From assembly GCF_009727055.1 (NCBI RefSeq), contig NC_052349.1:35717421-35781420 (forward strand): a DNA stretch of 64,000 nucleotides. The letters are read 5' to 3'. The translations under genes were made by a program, and so were the position numbers. Below, piece after piece: positions 36,320-46,652 of the stretch. The stretch is from Benincasa hispida (Eukaryota; Streptophyta; Magnoliopsida; Cucurbitales; Cucurbitaceae). The notes beneath the pieces are model-generated. The model was not told the origin of the DNA and did not search any database. It was given only the letters and a program-made list of their open reading frames with translations. Each line of letters starts with the position of its first letter. Within the stretch, counting starts at the first letter, position 1.

Positions 36320-36500
36320 AGGAAAGAGCGGGAGCAAAAGCGAAAGCGAGAGCAAGAGCGGGAGCAAGAGTGGGAGCGAGAGCGGGAGCAGGAGCGAGAA
36401 CGAGAGCAAGACCAGCGAGAGCGAGAGCAGGAGCGAGAACGAGAGCAAGACCAGCGAGAGCGAGAGCAGAAGTCGCGAGAGCCAAACCAGCGAGAAAGCT
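36320..36500 (+). repeat. Purine-rich hexamer tract (GAGCGA/GAGCAA type)
   Basis: Degenerate GAGCGAGAGCAGG-type repeats, with a block of about 39 bp near 36391 repeated near 36430. It opens a frame (36246-36596) rich in Ser-Glu and Ser-Lys dipeptides, and two frames on the other strand rich in Leu-Ser or Leu-Ala. All three are by-products of the repeat. Confidence 0.8.
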
Positions 36501-36753
36501 AGAGAGAGTGAGATTCTAAGAACAAAGAGAGCGAGATTTGGACAGAAGCGTGGATTATACGTTGAATTTGGCCACGATCTTATAGATTATACATAGAAAA
36601 CCGTAAAATTGAATACAAACAAAGAATGATGACGTAAGGGCAAACATTAGCCAAGATTAGGTGTCTTATTGAGAGAAATCCTTAAACCCCTAAGTAATTT
36701 ATTAAGAAAGCCACATGTAAGATGATTTGTCACACTGAGAAGAGCTGAAAACT

Positions 36754-36763
36754 ACTATAAATA
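36754..36763 (+). promoter_or_regulatory. TATA box of the gypsy solo LTR
   Basis: CTATAAATAG followed about 30 bp later by 'tttaacccattctcaaac', the expected layout of a promoter in a solo LTR. Confidence 0.55.
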
Positions 36764-37983
36764 GGACCCTTTGCCGAAGATTTAACCCATTCTCAAACAA
36801 ATCTCAGTAACAAAGAATCATGTGAAGAGAAGTGTGTGTGGAGGAAGTTTTGTGAGGCTAAAAGAGAAAAACTCGGGTAAGGTGCTGCCCAATATTTCCT
36901 TCTAGTTTAAAAAAGGGAAAAGCTCTACAGATCAAATCATAAAGAATAATAAGGAATAACTAGATCACAGTAAGTAGTTTATTCACCCTCTCTTTTAAGT
37001 GTTCTAGGTATGTTACCTTTAATTATGTTGCATGGTTATGTTAATTTAATAAATTGCATTCATGTTTAGAACATGTTTCGTCTACAAAGGGACCTACCAT
37101 GCATTATGTTTGTTCCGATTAACATTAAAATCAAGTTTTAATTAGGTGTAAGTTATGCTTCCAAATCTAATCTTACGTTTATGTTAAAGGTTGATGTTGG
37201 ATGCAACTCTGGCCTACTGACTATATGACCCGCTAATCATTAGATGGGTGTAAGTTTCCGCTTTAAGTCCATCGTATCCTATCAGGCGGAGAAATTTATG
37301 CTTCCAGGGCTAGCAGGACATGTATGGTTGCACCCCTACAGGCCTAATTTACGTTATATTTTTGCTAGGGACTAGCAGGGTATTATGGTTGCACCCCTCC
37401 TAGGTCCATAATTATGTGTTATGCTAATGGTTATGTTGGATGCGACTGCTAGCCTACTGACTGCATGACCCGCTAATCATCAGTTGGTTTAGTTTATCGC
37501 TTAGGTCCTCATCTTCCTATCAGGGCGGAGGGATTTTATGTGGAGCAATAACCGACCACCACCATGTTATTATACGTTTTCGATCCCAACCATATGTTTT
37601 CAATGACATGTTCTTGTGATTGTGCATTTGGTCACTACCCTAGTGAGAACTACTTACTGGGTATATTATATACTCATCCTATATTTTTAACAGACTTTGT
37701 AGGTAAGGACACAGCATAGATGGCAGAATTGGACGTCGCTCAATGGCCAACCATCAAAACTCACTATTAAATAGGCCATATGCATTTTGTAACACCACGC
37801 TAAATGTTTTATGGATCCTGATGTTTTGATAAATAAATTTTTTATATTAGTTTTTTCTATCTAATTTAATAAAATTTAGATATGTTCTTTGAAATTTTCA
37901 CCATAACTCATCTCATGATAGAAAAGTCTAAGTATGCATGTCGTAGCGGTCGGATCATAATGTGTAAGGATCCGGTCGTGACA

Positions 37984-37988
37984 AATAA
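37984..37988. repeat. Target-site duplication of gypsy solo LTR, right (AATAA)
   Basis: Second copy of AATAA; see 35878-35882. Confidence 0.85.
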
Positions 37989-38027
37989 AGTTTACTATCT
38001 ACGAGTTTTAGGACATAAAACCCAACA

Positions 38028-38686
38028 AAGACTTGTGGAGAAACTTATATACCTTTCTCGCACACACCTGGATATTGCCTTTGCAGTTAGTATGATAAGT
38101 CAGTTCATGCATGCTCTTGGATTAACTCACTTTAAAGCAATTTATATGATTCTCATATATTTGAAGGGTGCCCTAGGAAAGAGCATATTGTTTAAGAAGC
38201 ATGGCCACTTACATGTTGAAGATTACATTGATGCTGATTAGGCAGGTAACATCACTGATAGGAGATTTACTTCTGGATATTGCTCCTTTGTTAGAGGGAA
38301 TCTAATTACATGGAGAAGCAAAAAACAAAGTGTGGTGGCTAGAAGTAGTGCATAAGCAGAATTTAGGGCGTTAGCCCATAGTATTTGTGAGGGTATATGG
38401 ATAAGAAAATTTCTAGAAGAACTACAATTCTCTCAGACAATGCCCATACGTACTTATTTTGACATAATGAAACAATCTTCATTGCCCATAATCTAGTCCT
38501 TCATGATAGGACAAAATATATTGAAGTTGATCGACATTTCATAAAAGAGAAGATTGATGCTGGAGTTATCTGCATTCCCTATCTTCACACAATAGAACAA
38601 ATTGTTGATGTATTAATTAAAGGTCTCTCCAAGTGGCAATTCAACAATTTAGTTGACAAGTGGGCAATGAATGATATCTTCACCAA
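38028..38686 (+). pseudogene. Copia element B: RNase H end of pol, broken
   Basis: Continues B after the solo LTR: RLVEKLIYLSRTHLDIAFAV, MISQFMHALGLTHFKAIYMI, LKGALGKSILFKKHGHLHVE, then DAD-stop-AGNITDRRFTSGYCSF, WRSKKQSVVARSSA, AEFRALAHSICEGIWIRKFL and a decayed tail to about 38686. These are copia RNase H landmarks in order. Stops fall at about 38239 and 38354 with a frameshift near 38460. Confidence 0.85.
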
Positions 38687-38696
38687 CTTGAGGGAG
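38687..38696 (+). other. Polypurine tract of copia B
   Basis: 'cttgagggag' directly precedes the LTR start TGTCAATTATTTTC. Confidence 0.6.
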
Positions 38697-39404
38697 TGTC
38701 AATTATTTTCATTTAATCAAATATATTCTTTGTATTTATTTTAATTATCTTTTTTCTCATTTTGTATATTTTTTTTCCCTTATTTGTATTGAGGGTTTCT
38801 TTTATTTAAGAAATCTCTTTCTCCTCAAAGAATATGAAAAAATAAGAGTAATATTTAAATAATAAAATATAGTATAATAACTCCCAATTAAGAAGTATTC
38901 TACGTATGTTGGAGGGAAGTTATAACTTCCCCTCCCTCCACCCATCTCTCAGTGAACATAAAATAGAGGAAGTTTGCAGAGGAGTAAATCAGTATGTTAA
39001 TGATAAAAAAGAATCTCTACAAAATTTCTCTTAAAACTCTCTCACAAGTTCACTTCCCCTTCCAAATTAAGGAGCTTACACATCCTTAATTCATTATTCG
39101 GAGAATAGCAAGGAAACCAAGTGGTAGTGTCCAGAGGAGTGTTCTGTTCGTGATCTTCTTGTATGTTAAGTTCGAGGGAGAATTTCGCATAGAGAAGTTC
39201 GAGACTGTTCGTGATTTGCAAAGAAGAACTAATTGAAGACAGTCTTCAAGGGTTAGTTTTTCTCATCCCTATTTCTTCTTAAAAGGCATGTTGTATAATT
39301 AAATTGTTTATCCTATTTCCATTGGTTTTTCTCTATTTTTGAGTTTTCAAAATTGATTGATACACTACGTTCACATGTTTCTGCTAAGGAATTTAATTCC
39401 TTCA
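38697..39404 (+). repeat. 3' LTR of copia B, about 0.7 kb
   Basis: Starts TGTCAATTATTTTC after the PPT and ends TTCCTTCA at 39404. It has a CT/GT-rich U5-like part and 'tcttcaagggttagttttt' near 39243. The matching 5' LTR is not found in the window, so B has lost its front or it lies hidden in the decayed stretch before 22445. Confidence 0.6.
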
Positions 39405-41601
39405 ATATATAAATAATCGAAAAAACACAAAGTAAAGAAATATACCTGAATCTTTCAATAAATTTAAAGACAAAAGTGAAAATAAGTGCACAAGGTTATT
39501 TAGGTGAACTTCTATAACTAGGTAGATCTCTAACGATATCATATAATATAAGTGTAAGTATATACCCTAACCTCTACTCTATGGTATGTTCTATACACAT
39601 CTAATGTACATATAAGTATATAACCTAGTTAAGCCCCCACCCCCGTGGAATGTTAGACATTTAGCATTGAGGAAAAAATGTAGGAATTGAAATCCTAAAT
39701 TTCAAAATAATTAGAACCAACAATTGTTAAGTATATCGATTAAAAAATAGCACATCAATAGAAATAATTATATGTAACTATTAAATGAAGATTTTTTAAA
39801 TCTTCCATAGTCTAAGACTTATACACTGAAAAAAGCATTGTGTGTCTTCATGTTCTTCATCTTCGTACACCTATGTCTCCCTCGACTTTTTCCTTTGATG
39901 ATCTTTGTCTACCTCTCATTCTTGCTCTACATCCTACCTAACAGGGTTGTTCAAATTACCCAACAACCCGGACTACCCAATCCAACTTGGGTTAAACCTT
40001 TTCTATTTTTGTTGGGTTGATCAAGTTATATATATCAACTTATTATTTATTATTATTATTTTTTTTTTTTTTTGTCATAAAATAAGTTTGATTCGGGTCG
40101 CGGGTTAGATTTGGGACACGTCAACTTACATCTTCTGAAAAATAAGTTGGATGGTTACCTTATTGAAAAGGGGGCAAATTTAGAAACATGAACAAATCAT
40201 TTTTTTGAGTCGCTGAAGTTCAAGTCCCGGCGTGCATTTGATTCATCCTATGCAGGTTGAGAAGGAGATATCTGTTTATTTCTTCAGAGATTCAATTCGC
40301 GACCGTTCAGCAGGTAAGTTATCACGAAAAATTTACATGAATTGACCACATTTCAATCAATTGCATTGCCAATTGTTCTCTCACTCTTTCATTGTCTTAG
40401 ATGCCATAGCAAATTAGATGTTGTTGTTGCAAATTTGAAATTGATCCTTTTGAGCATATCTCTGTTTACCATCAAAGCCGAAATTGATATCTTTTATTTT
40501 TCTTCCTTTAGGGTTTACTAAAAGTTCTAATCAGCATGACTTCATGAATGTTAAGTAAGGGTAGAGATTGAAATCATTTTAGAAAATTTTAAATAGAACA
40601 AATCTCCAAGCATTAAGAAAAGCTGATGCCCATTTTCCTCCGTCTAGGGGGTGGAGAAGAAAAAAGGTAAGATGAACCAACCAAAACAAAAAGGTGGGGG
40701 GAGGGGGGTCCTCCACAATAGACAATGAGCATAGGTAAAATAGTGTGTCAGTCTCTTCCTTTCCCATCAAACTTTGAATGATTAAACACTATCTCCATTT
40801 TATGAACTTATATTATTGTCACTTGATATTTCAAATTTCTGACCTTTTAGTCGAAGATGCTATGCTTTAATTAGTAGAAGTCTACTCAAGTTGGCGGTGT
40901 AGGTTGTTTATTATATTTCTTGTAAAAAGGAAATGGAACATGTAACAAAACATAGTATGTGTTGCATATTTTGATTTGTGATCATTGCCCTTAGTTAATT
41001 TTGATGGATGTTTCTTCATCCTAATTCGCAGGTGTTCATGGATGCATATAGTTTAAAACACTACAATTATTTCAATTAACTTCTTTCTTTTACTGATTTA
41101 TATCGTATGTATTGATGGATGTTAAGGTTAGTTTCTTTCCTTAGATGACTGATCATATACAGTTGGTTAGCTTCTTTTCACATCATTTTCGAGCTGGTGT
41201 CTTCTGTTTGATGAGTTTGGCCACATTATTTATGTGATTCATCAGTTACCCCATCCCTTGGTTCTTATAAAATCAGTGATCAATGTTAAACATTTTTCTG
41301 TAGCATGAGTTTTCTATTGAAATTATGTAGGTGACGTGTTAAATTATTGGAGATATAATGGCAAGAACATAAGATGAAGCAAAAGGGGAAGTAGATGAGA
41401 TAAGTAGTTAAGCTGGAAGTAATTTTATCAATGTAATTGATTCATTAGAAATTATTCCAGTCATGTTGACAGAGTTACTAGTTTTTAATCCCTGAACACA
41501 TCTGTAAACTGCAAATTGTTTTCTATTAGAATCGAGTACCCAAGAATGTCATTTTATATTATTGGAATGTCTTAAATCTGATATATGGTACTTCAAATGA
41601 C
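39405..41601. other. Intergenic DNA, possible transcribed fragment near 40200-40314
   Basis: No protein-coding gene is supported. Around 39950-40110 there are GGGTTG/CAACCC-type words seen in dispersed plant repeats. Bases 40200-40313 are less AT-rich and end CAG|GTAAGT at 40311-40319, a textbook splice donor. This could be a non-coding first exon, but no following exon can be proven. The rest shows only poly(T) and AT-rich text. Confidence 0.3.
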
Positions 41602-41604
41602 TAA

Positions 41605-41908
41605 AGCCCCATTTGGTAACTATTTAGTTTTTTTTGTTTTTGTTTTTGAAAACTAAGCATATTTCATCTATATTTCTTATCATGATTTGCATCTTTCTTA
41701 AGTACAATGGTTGAATTCTTAGTCAAATTCCAAAAACTAAAACAACTTTTTGAAATGTACTTTTTTTAGTTCTCAAAATTTAGTTTGGTTTTTTAAATCA
41801 TTGGTGAAAAGTAGATTACAAAGGAAGAAATTTGGAGGTAGAAATAATGTCCATAGGCTTAATTTTCAAAAACTAAAACTAAAAACAAAATGGTTATCAA
41901 ACGGGGTC
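41605..41908. mobile_element. Tourist-like MITE, 304 bp, TSD TAA
   Basis: The ends form long terminal inverted repeats of about 45 bp: left 'agccccatttggtaac' and right (reverse complement) 'gaccccgtttgataac', both running into 'tttttgaaaa'. TAA occurs on both sides (41602-41604 and 41909-41911), the 3-bp duplication of PIF/Harbinger-type elements. No coding. A hAT origin is the alternative, but I see no 8-bp duplication. Confidence 0.75.
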
Positions 41909-41911
41909 TAA

Positions 41912-44126
41912 GTTATTTACGTATTTGTCATCATTACATTATTTAAGTTTATGACCCTAAAGTTTAGAGAAGTGTACTATATATAATTCTACCCTAGAGG
42001 TGCCTTAATTCTGTAGTCAATATTATTCTCTCTAATAAAAATGTTCTCACCCTGTCCCATGGATGTTGCTAACACGGTGTTAGTGAATCACATTTTTTAT
42101 TTATCTTTGATTGTCGATTCTTCACGTATATGAACTTTTAGCACTGGTTTGTAGTAACTTTTGACAGCAAGTTCGAAGATGGTGTGATGGCAGAAATCAA
42201 GTTTTTTCCCTCTATTTGAAGGCAATGATGAGAAGCTACTTGATGCCAGGATAGACAATAAGTTGTCTCATTCCATCATCTTCTTGTTTTATAGATGTTT
42301 GGCAGTTGAAATCATATATTAAATGAAAGCTCGTCATTGTTTACATCCTCCCTTTCTGCTCCATCTTTTCTCTTCCCACTCTTCAACAGAGTAGATGAAG
42401 ACTGAAGTGTTTGTTCAAATTAAGGGAGTCAAAAGAAAGTCAAGCTCAATCTGTCATTTTCATCTAGTTATGGTGGTCAAGCCCATGTGAGCCATGATTT
42501 CAAAAGGTACAAAAGTTTTTTTTTTTTCCCTTTTTTTTTTTTCTTTGGATGACAACTATAGTCCATCAATGGCTATCCATCCAACAAGAAATGTGGAAAA
42601 TGAAACACAATTGCCATTTTTAACTCAAAAGCATGGTGGTTGAAGTAATTTTGAAAGCTTTGCACCTCATTTTGTCAAGGTTTTGATTATGCTAAAGAGT
42701 AGGGCTTTTGCATTTGTTCAAAAAGGAAATCTCTTGTATATAATTGTGAGAAAACTTGGGATAAGAACAATGAGATTACAAACAGAACAATATAACAGGG
42801 TTGTTAAATTACTTTTTTGTCCAAATTTAAAGTTGTGATACTCATGAATGTAGAATTGAACCATACTAGTCTATTATTATGTACATTGTATGAAGAATTG
42901 CCAAAGTGTTCTTAATAGCATCCTCCTCTCTATTGTGGATCTCACTAGTCATTAGTGGGTGTGTTTTCAGGAAAAAATAACAATTCAAATTCTTATTGTA
43001 GACATCTTATTCATGAAAATAAAGCATGAAAAACAAGTTTTGAAAAATACTTTTTTTTTTTTATTGCATTAATGATGAGGGTTTGAACCTAATAACAATA
43101 AGAAAATGAATAGATGTCTTCATTGAGACGTAATGCTTATATTGGCTAAAAAGACTGACTACTTAATTTATATTATCACAAGGGGAATAAATATATCATT
43201 TTAAATAATAAAAAGGGGATTTTCAAAAATAGAAAAATAAGGAAAATTACTTACACAAGGTAGCAAAATTTTAATTTTCTTTGATAGAGGATGACTGAGA
43301 CGGATAGAAGTCTATGAAACATCAATGATAGAACTGATGGAAGTTTATCACTTATCACTTTTTTTTGTTATTTTTGTAAATAATTTGACATTTTTTCTAT
43401 CCGTGAAAATTTTCTTAATGAAAAAAGAGTTTTAATCTAATGTTCTATATAAATAAATAAAATAATATAATATGATGTTGTTTGAACTACAGCTATCTTT
43501 TTGTAATCGTTTTCAATAAAAATGTGTCAGGTAATATGACAAATATTTCTTTTTTTTTTTAAGAAAATTATTTCTTAGGTGTAACAAGAGAGGGATTAAA
43601 TGCACTTAATAATCAATTTGATTCTTATTAATTTTAAAGAAAATCGCTTGAAACAATTTATCTAAGTCTTTTTCTTTTCTTTTCTTTTCTTTTTTCTAAG
43701 CCAAAATAAGTGAGACTAAAAAGACAACAGTCACATATGTAGCGGAACATAAGTCCACTTAGTATTGTTGTTATTATTATTAACAGAAAGCTTGTAAAAA
43801 AAATACAAAGCTTAATATGTCATATCAGTATTTTGTTGAGATAATTAGATAAAAGTATAATATAATGTTTAATATTCAAAACATTCGAGTACAACTACTA
43901 AATTTTAAATTCACTTCATGACAAATATCACAATTAAATCCAAAAAAGAAAAGGAGAAAAAAGGGTAAAGTTTCTATTGCATCTTGTTCGCTAATTAAAA
44001 GAAATAAAGTAAAAAAAGGGGTTGGGGGGAAAAGATCCAAAAGGGAAAAATGAAATATTTTTACAAAAATATATATGGGTAAGGTAATATACAACCAAAC
44101 CATTTGAATTTCCCCTTAATAGTTAA
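41912..44126. other. Intergenic DNA, no gene supported
   Basis: Bases 42160-42480 are somewhat less AT-rich and contain 'ttgacagcaagttcgaagat', where an acceptor-like 'ttgacag' precedes a purine-rich run. This might belong to a non-coding transcript with 40200-40313. Otherwise there are poly(T) tracts and AT-rich text; 43876-44103 is a chance minus-strand frame. Confidence 0.3.
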
Positions 44127-44731
44127 GAAGTGTTTGGGGCAATGAATTAGTTATTTTATTATAGTCTTAGATTATTATAGTTGGGTTATGATAGTTTATA
44201 TTTGGGGGCGTAGATTATTTTAGTTTGAGTTATAATAGTATGTGTTTAAGGTGTAAACTATTTTAATTTGAGAAGAAAATAGTAAACACCGTAGAAAATA
44301 ATAAAAAAATTATAAATGTTAAATAGTAAAATCTGTAGCAAATGATAGTTTTGAAATAGTGTTGACGGTAGCTAATTGGAAGTTTTGAAATAGTTTTTAA
44401 TTATTATATTTTGATGATAACTCTTGTCCCAAACGTTTGTTGGTTATTATAATCTTAGATTATTATAATTGGGTTATAATAGTTTGGGTTTACTTTAGGT
44501 ATAGATTATTTTAGTTTAGGTTATAATAATATGAGTTTGAGTTGTAAACTATTTTAGTTTTGAGATGGAAATAATAAAAATTGTAGCAAAGGATATAAAT
44601 GTAAAATAATAAAAAAAAAACTGTAGCAAATAATAAATACACTATAGCTAATTGGGGAATATAAAAAAATAGTTATTGTAGCAAGAGGTGATTATTATAG
44701 TATTAGGATAATCCTTATCCCAAACGCACCC
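44127..44731. mobile_element. Tourist-like MITE dimer, 605 bp, TSD TAA
   Basis: Left end 'gaagtgtttggggcaatg' and reverse complement of the right end 'gggtgcgtttgggataagg' are inverted repeats, flanked by TAA (44124-44126 and 44732-44734). Inside, the same unit occurs twice head to tail: 'tcttagattattatagttg' at about 44165 and 'tcttagattattataattg' at about 44454, plus 'tgtagcaaa' and 'taaactatttta' in both. The inner junction is near 44424-44436 ('cttgtcccaaacg'). So two copies share an internal end. Confidence 0.75.
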
Positions 44732-44734
44732 TAA

Positions 44735-46652
44735 CTTTTTATTCTAAATACTTTCTTTTGTAGATAACACGTAATTCAACTTTCAATTTTGTGAATATAT
44801 TTTCACATTTTAAATTGAAAAAACTAATAGAAAAAGATTATAATTGCTTTTGTATAAGTCAGGACTAAGTATAGAATTTAAGATTTATTAAAAATACTTA
44901 AACTAAAAAATTGACCATTTAAAATTTAAAAAAAAAATAAATTAAATCGGTCTAAAGTACAAATGCCAATATAATATTTTAGCTTAATCTTTCTTTTTAT
45001 TTTCTTAAAAGAGAAAAAGGGAAAGTATAAAACTTCAGCTATATATTTCTAGAGAGAGTAGAGAAAGTACAGTGTAAACTCAATCTCATCGTACTTTGCT
45101 AAGGGAACTTAATGATTATAACCTCATAAGTCATAATCCCTCTCAAACTATTTAATATTATATTCCTTTCATTTTATTGTATCTTCTAGGGTGAATTAGT
45201 TGAAATTACATGTATTGTACTTATTTCATCACGTTAAAAATGAAATGTAGATATATAAGTTGAAAAAACTATTCAATCTAAATCTCAATCCCACACAAAC
45301 ATTTTAAAAAAACACACAATTTATGTTAAATGATAAGAGAAAAAAAAAATAACATACCTAAATTTTTTTAAAAAAAAGTGATTTTTTTTATGTTTCCTTT
45401 ATTTAAAATGAAATAGATATTAGTTAAAGATAAAATATGATTTTTGAAGGAAAAAACATTCCCTTAACCTGGAGTAGATATTAGTTAGAGATTAACTTCG
45501 ACTTTTTTCTATTTTTATTTTGATGATTTGATCATCTTCTTAATTTCAAACTTTGATTTAAACTAATATATTTTTAAAATTTTTGTGATAATTATTTCTT
45601 ATTCTATTAAAACTCTTTTTATTGCATGATTTGATTACTCTCAAACTTTAAAATTTAAAATCAAACCAAAATAACTGTTTTATTTTTTAAACAAATTCTT
45701 GATAATAATCTCTTAGTTAGTTTTTTTAAAAAAATTATTTTAATGATTTGATTATCTTGCTAATTTCAAACATTGATTTAAATCAAGATTAAAAGATGTC
45801 GTGATAATTTTTTTATTCTCTTAATTTTAAACTTTAATTTAAAACAAGGTATTATATTTTTTTTTTCGTTACGATCTTATCTATATTATATTTTTAATTG
45901 ATTTGGAATGATTGTCCTTCTTATTTCAAACTAAATTTTGATTTCAACAAAAATATAATTTTTTTTCTAGGCAAACCGAAAACCTAAAAACTTAAACTCT
46001 TTTAATTTACAACGATTTTTTTATTTTAAACTTTATTTTAATTTTTTATAAATTGGTGTGTACTTACAATAAATTTTAAAAGAGAAAAAGAAAATAACAA
46101 AAACATGTAAAGTAAAAATTCTTATAAACCCATAAACTCATTGGTGTGCATTTGCAAAAATTAAAACATAGAAGAAAAACTACAAAAGCATTAAAACAAT
46201 CACTCACTTCTCTATCACATTGTCGGCGACTAAATTGTTTGAACTTTGAGAAATTTTTTGAACCTCAAGAGCATTGTCTTTTCTCCATATGATGATCAAC
46301 AAGTGAATCTGTTATTTGTATAAAAAAAAAAAAAAAACTTTTGAATCATATAAAAAAGTTATATTAAAGCACTCTATATGTTGTTACAAAATCCTAAATA
46401 TCAACGAAGAAGAAAAACAAATAAAATGAAAAGATAAAAAATAAGAGATAAAAAAAAAAAAAAAAAAAAAACATTGGAAAAGATGTTATTAACGAAATAA
46501 AAAAAATACCTACGGCAAAATTTCTATAAAAAAGAAAACAAATGAGTTAGAGAGAGCTAGTTAGCAAGAAAAGAGAGAGAGAGAGAAGATACGAATGAAA
46601 AAAAGGAGATGTTGAAATTGTAAACCCCAAACTCTATTTTCCCTACTTAAGT
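44735..46652. repeat. AT-rich DNA with a degenerate repeat
   Basis: Bases 45520-45960 contain four or five diverged copies of 'gatttgatcatcttcttaat' plus 'tttcaaactttgatttaaa'. 'aaatgaaatagatattagtt' at about 45405 recurs near 49150. Poly(A) runs lie at 46320-46337 and 46450-46471, and a (GA)n run at 46573-46586. No coding sequence seen. Confidence 0.4.

Larger units (their letters stand above)
35883..37983 (+). mobile_element. Gypsy-type solo LTR, 2.1 kb, with AATAA duplication
   Basis: Begins TGTAACGACCCAGATTTG and ends GGATCCGGTCGTGACA, with inverted ends (TGT..ACGACC / GGTCGT..ACA) typical of Tekay/Del-like chromovirus LTRs. It is flanked by perfect AATAA copies. It has a TATA box at 36754-36763, a purine-rich repeat tract at 36320-36500, and an internal duplication of about 240 bp (about 37195 versus 37432, 'gcctactgact...catgacccgctaatcat'). 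It carries no internal coding region. The plus strand is set from the TATA box and the downstream repeat order. Confidence 0.85.

Noticed and set aside
36185..36485. Leu-rich minus-strand frames as membrane proteins
   Set aside because: Both come from the antisense of the GAGCGA-type repeat; no start context, no family, and inside an LTR.
40210..40240. tRNA gene suggested by 'gttcaagtcccggcg'
   Set aside because: Only a T-arm-like word; no acceptor, D or anticodon arm can be drawn upstream.
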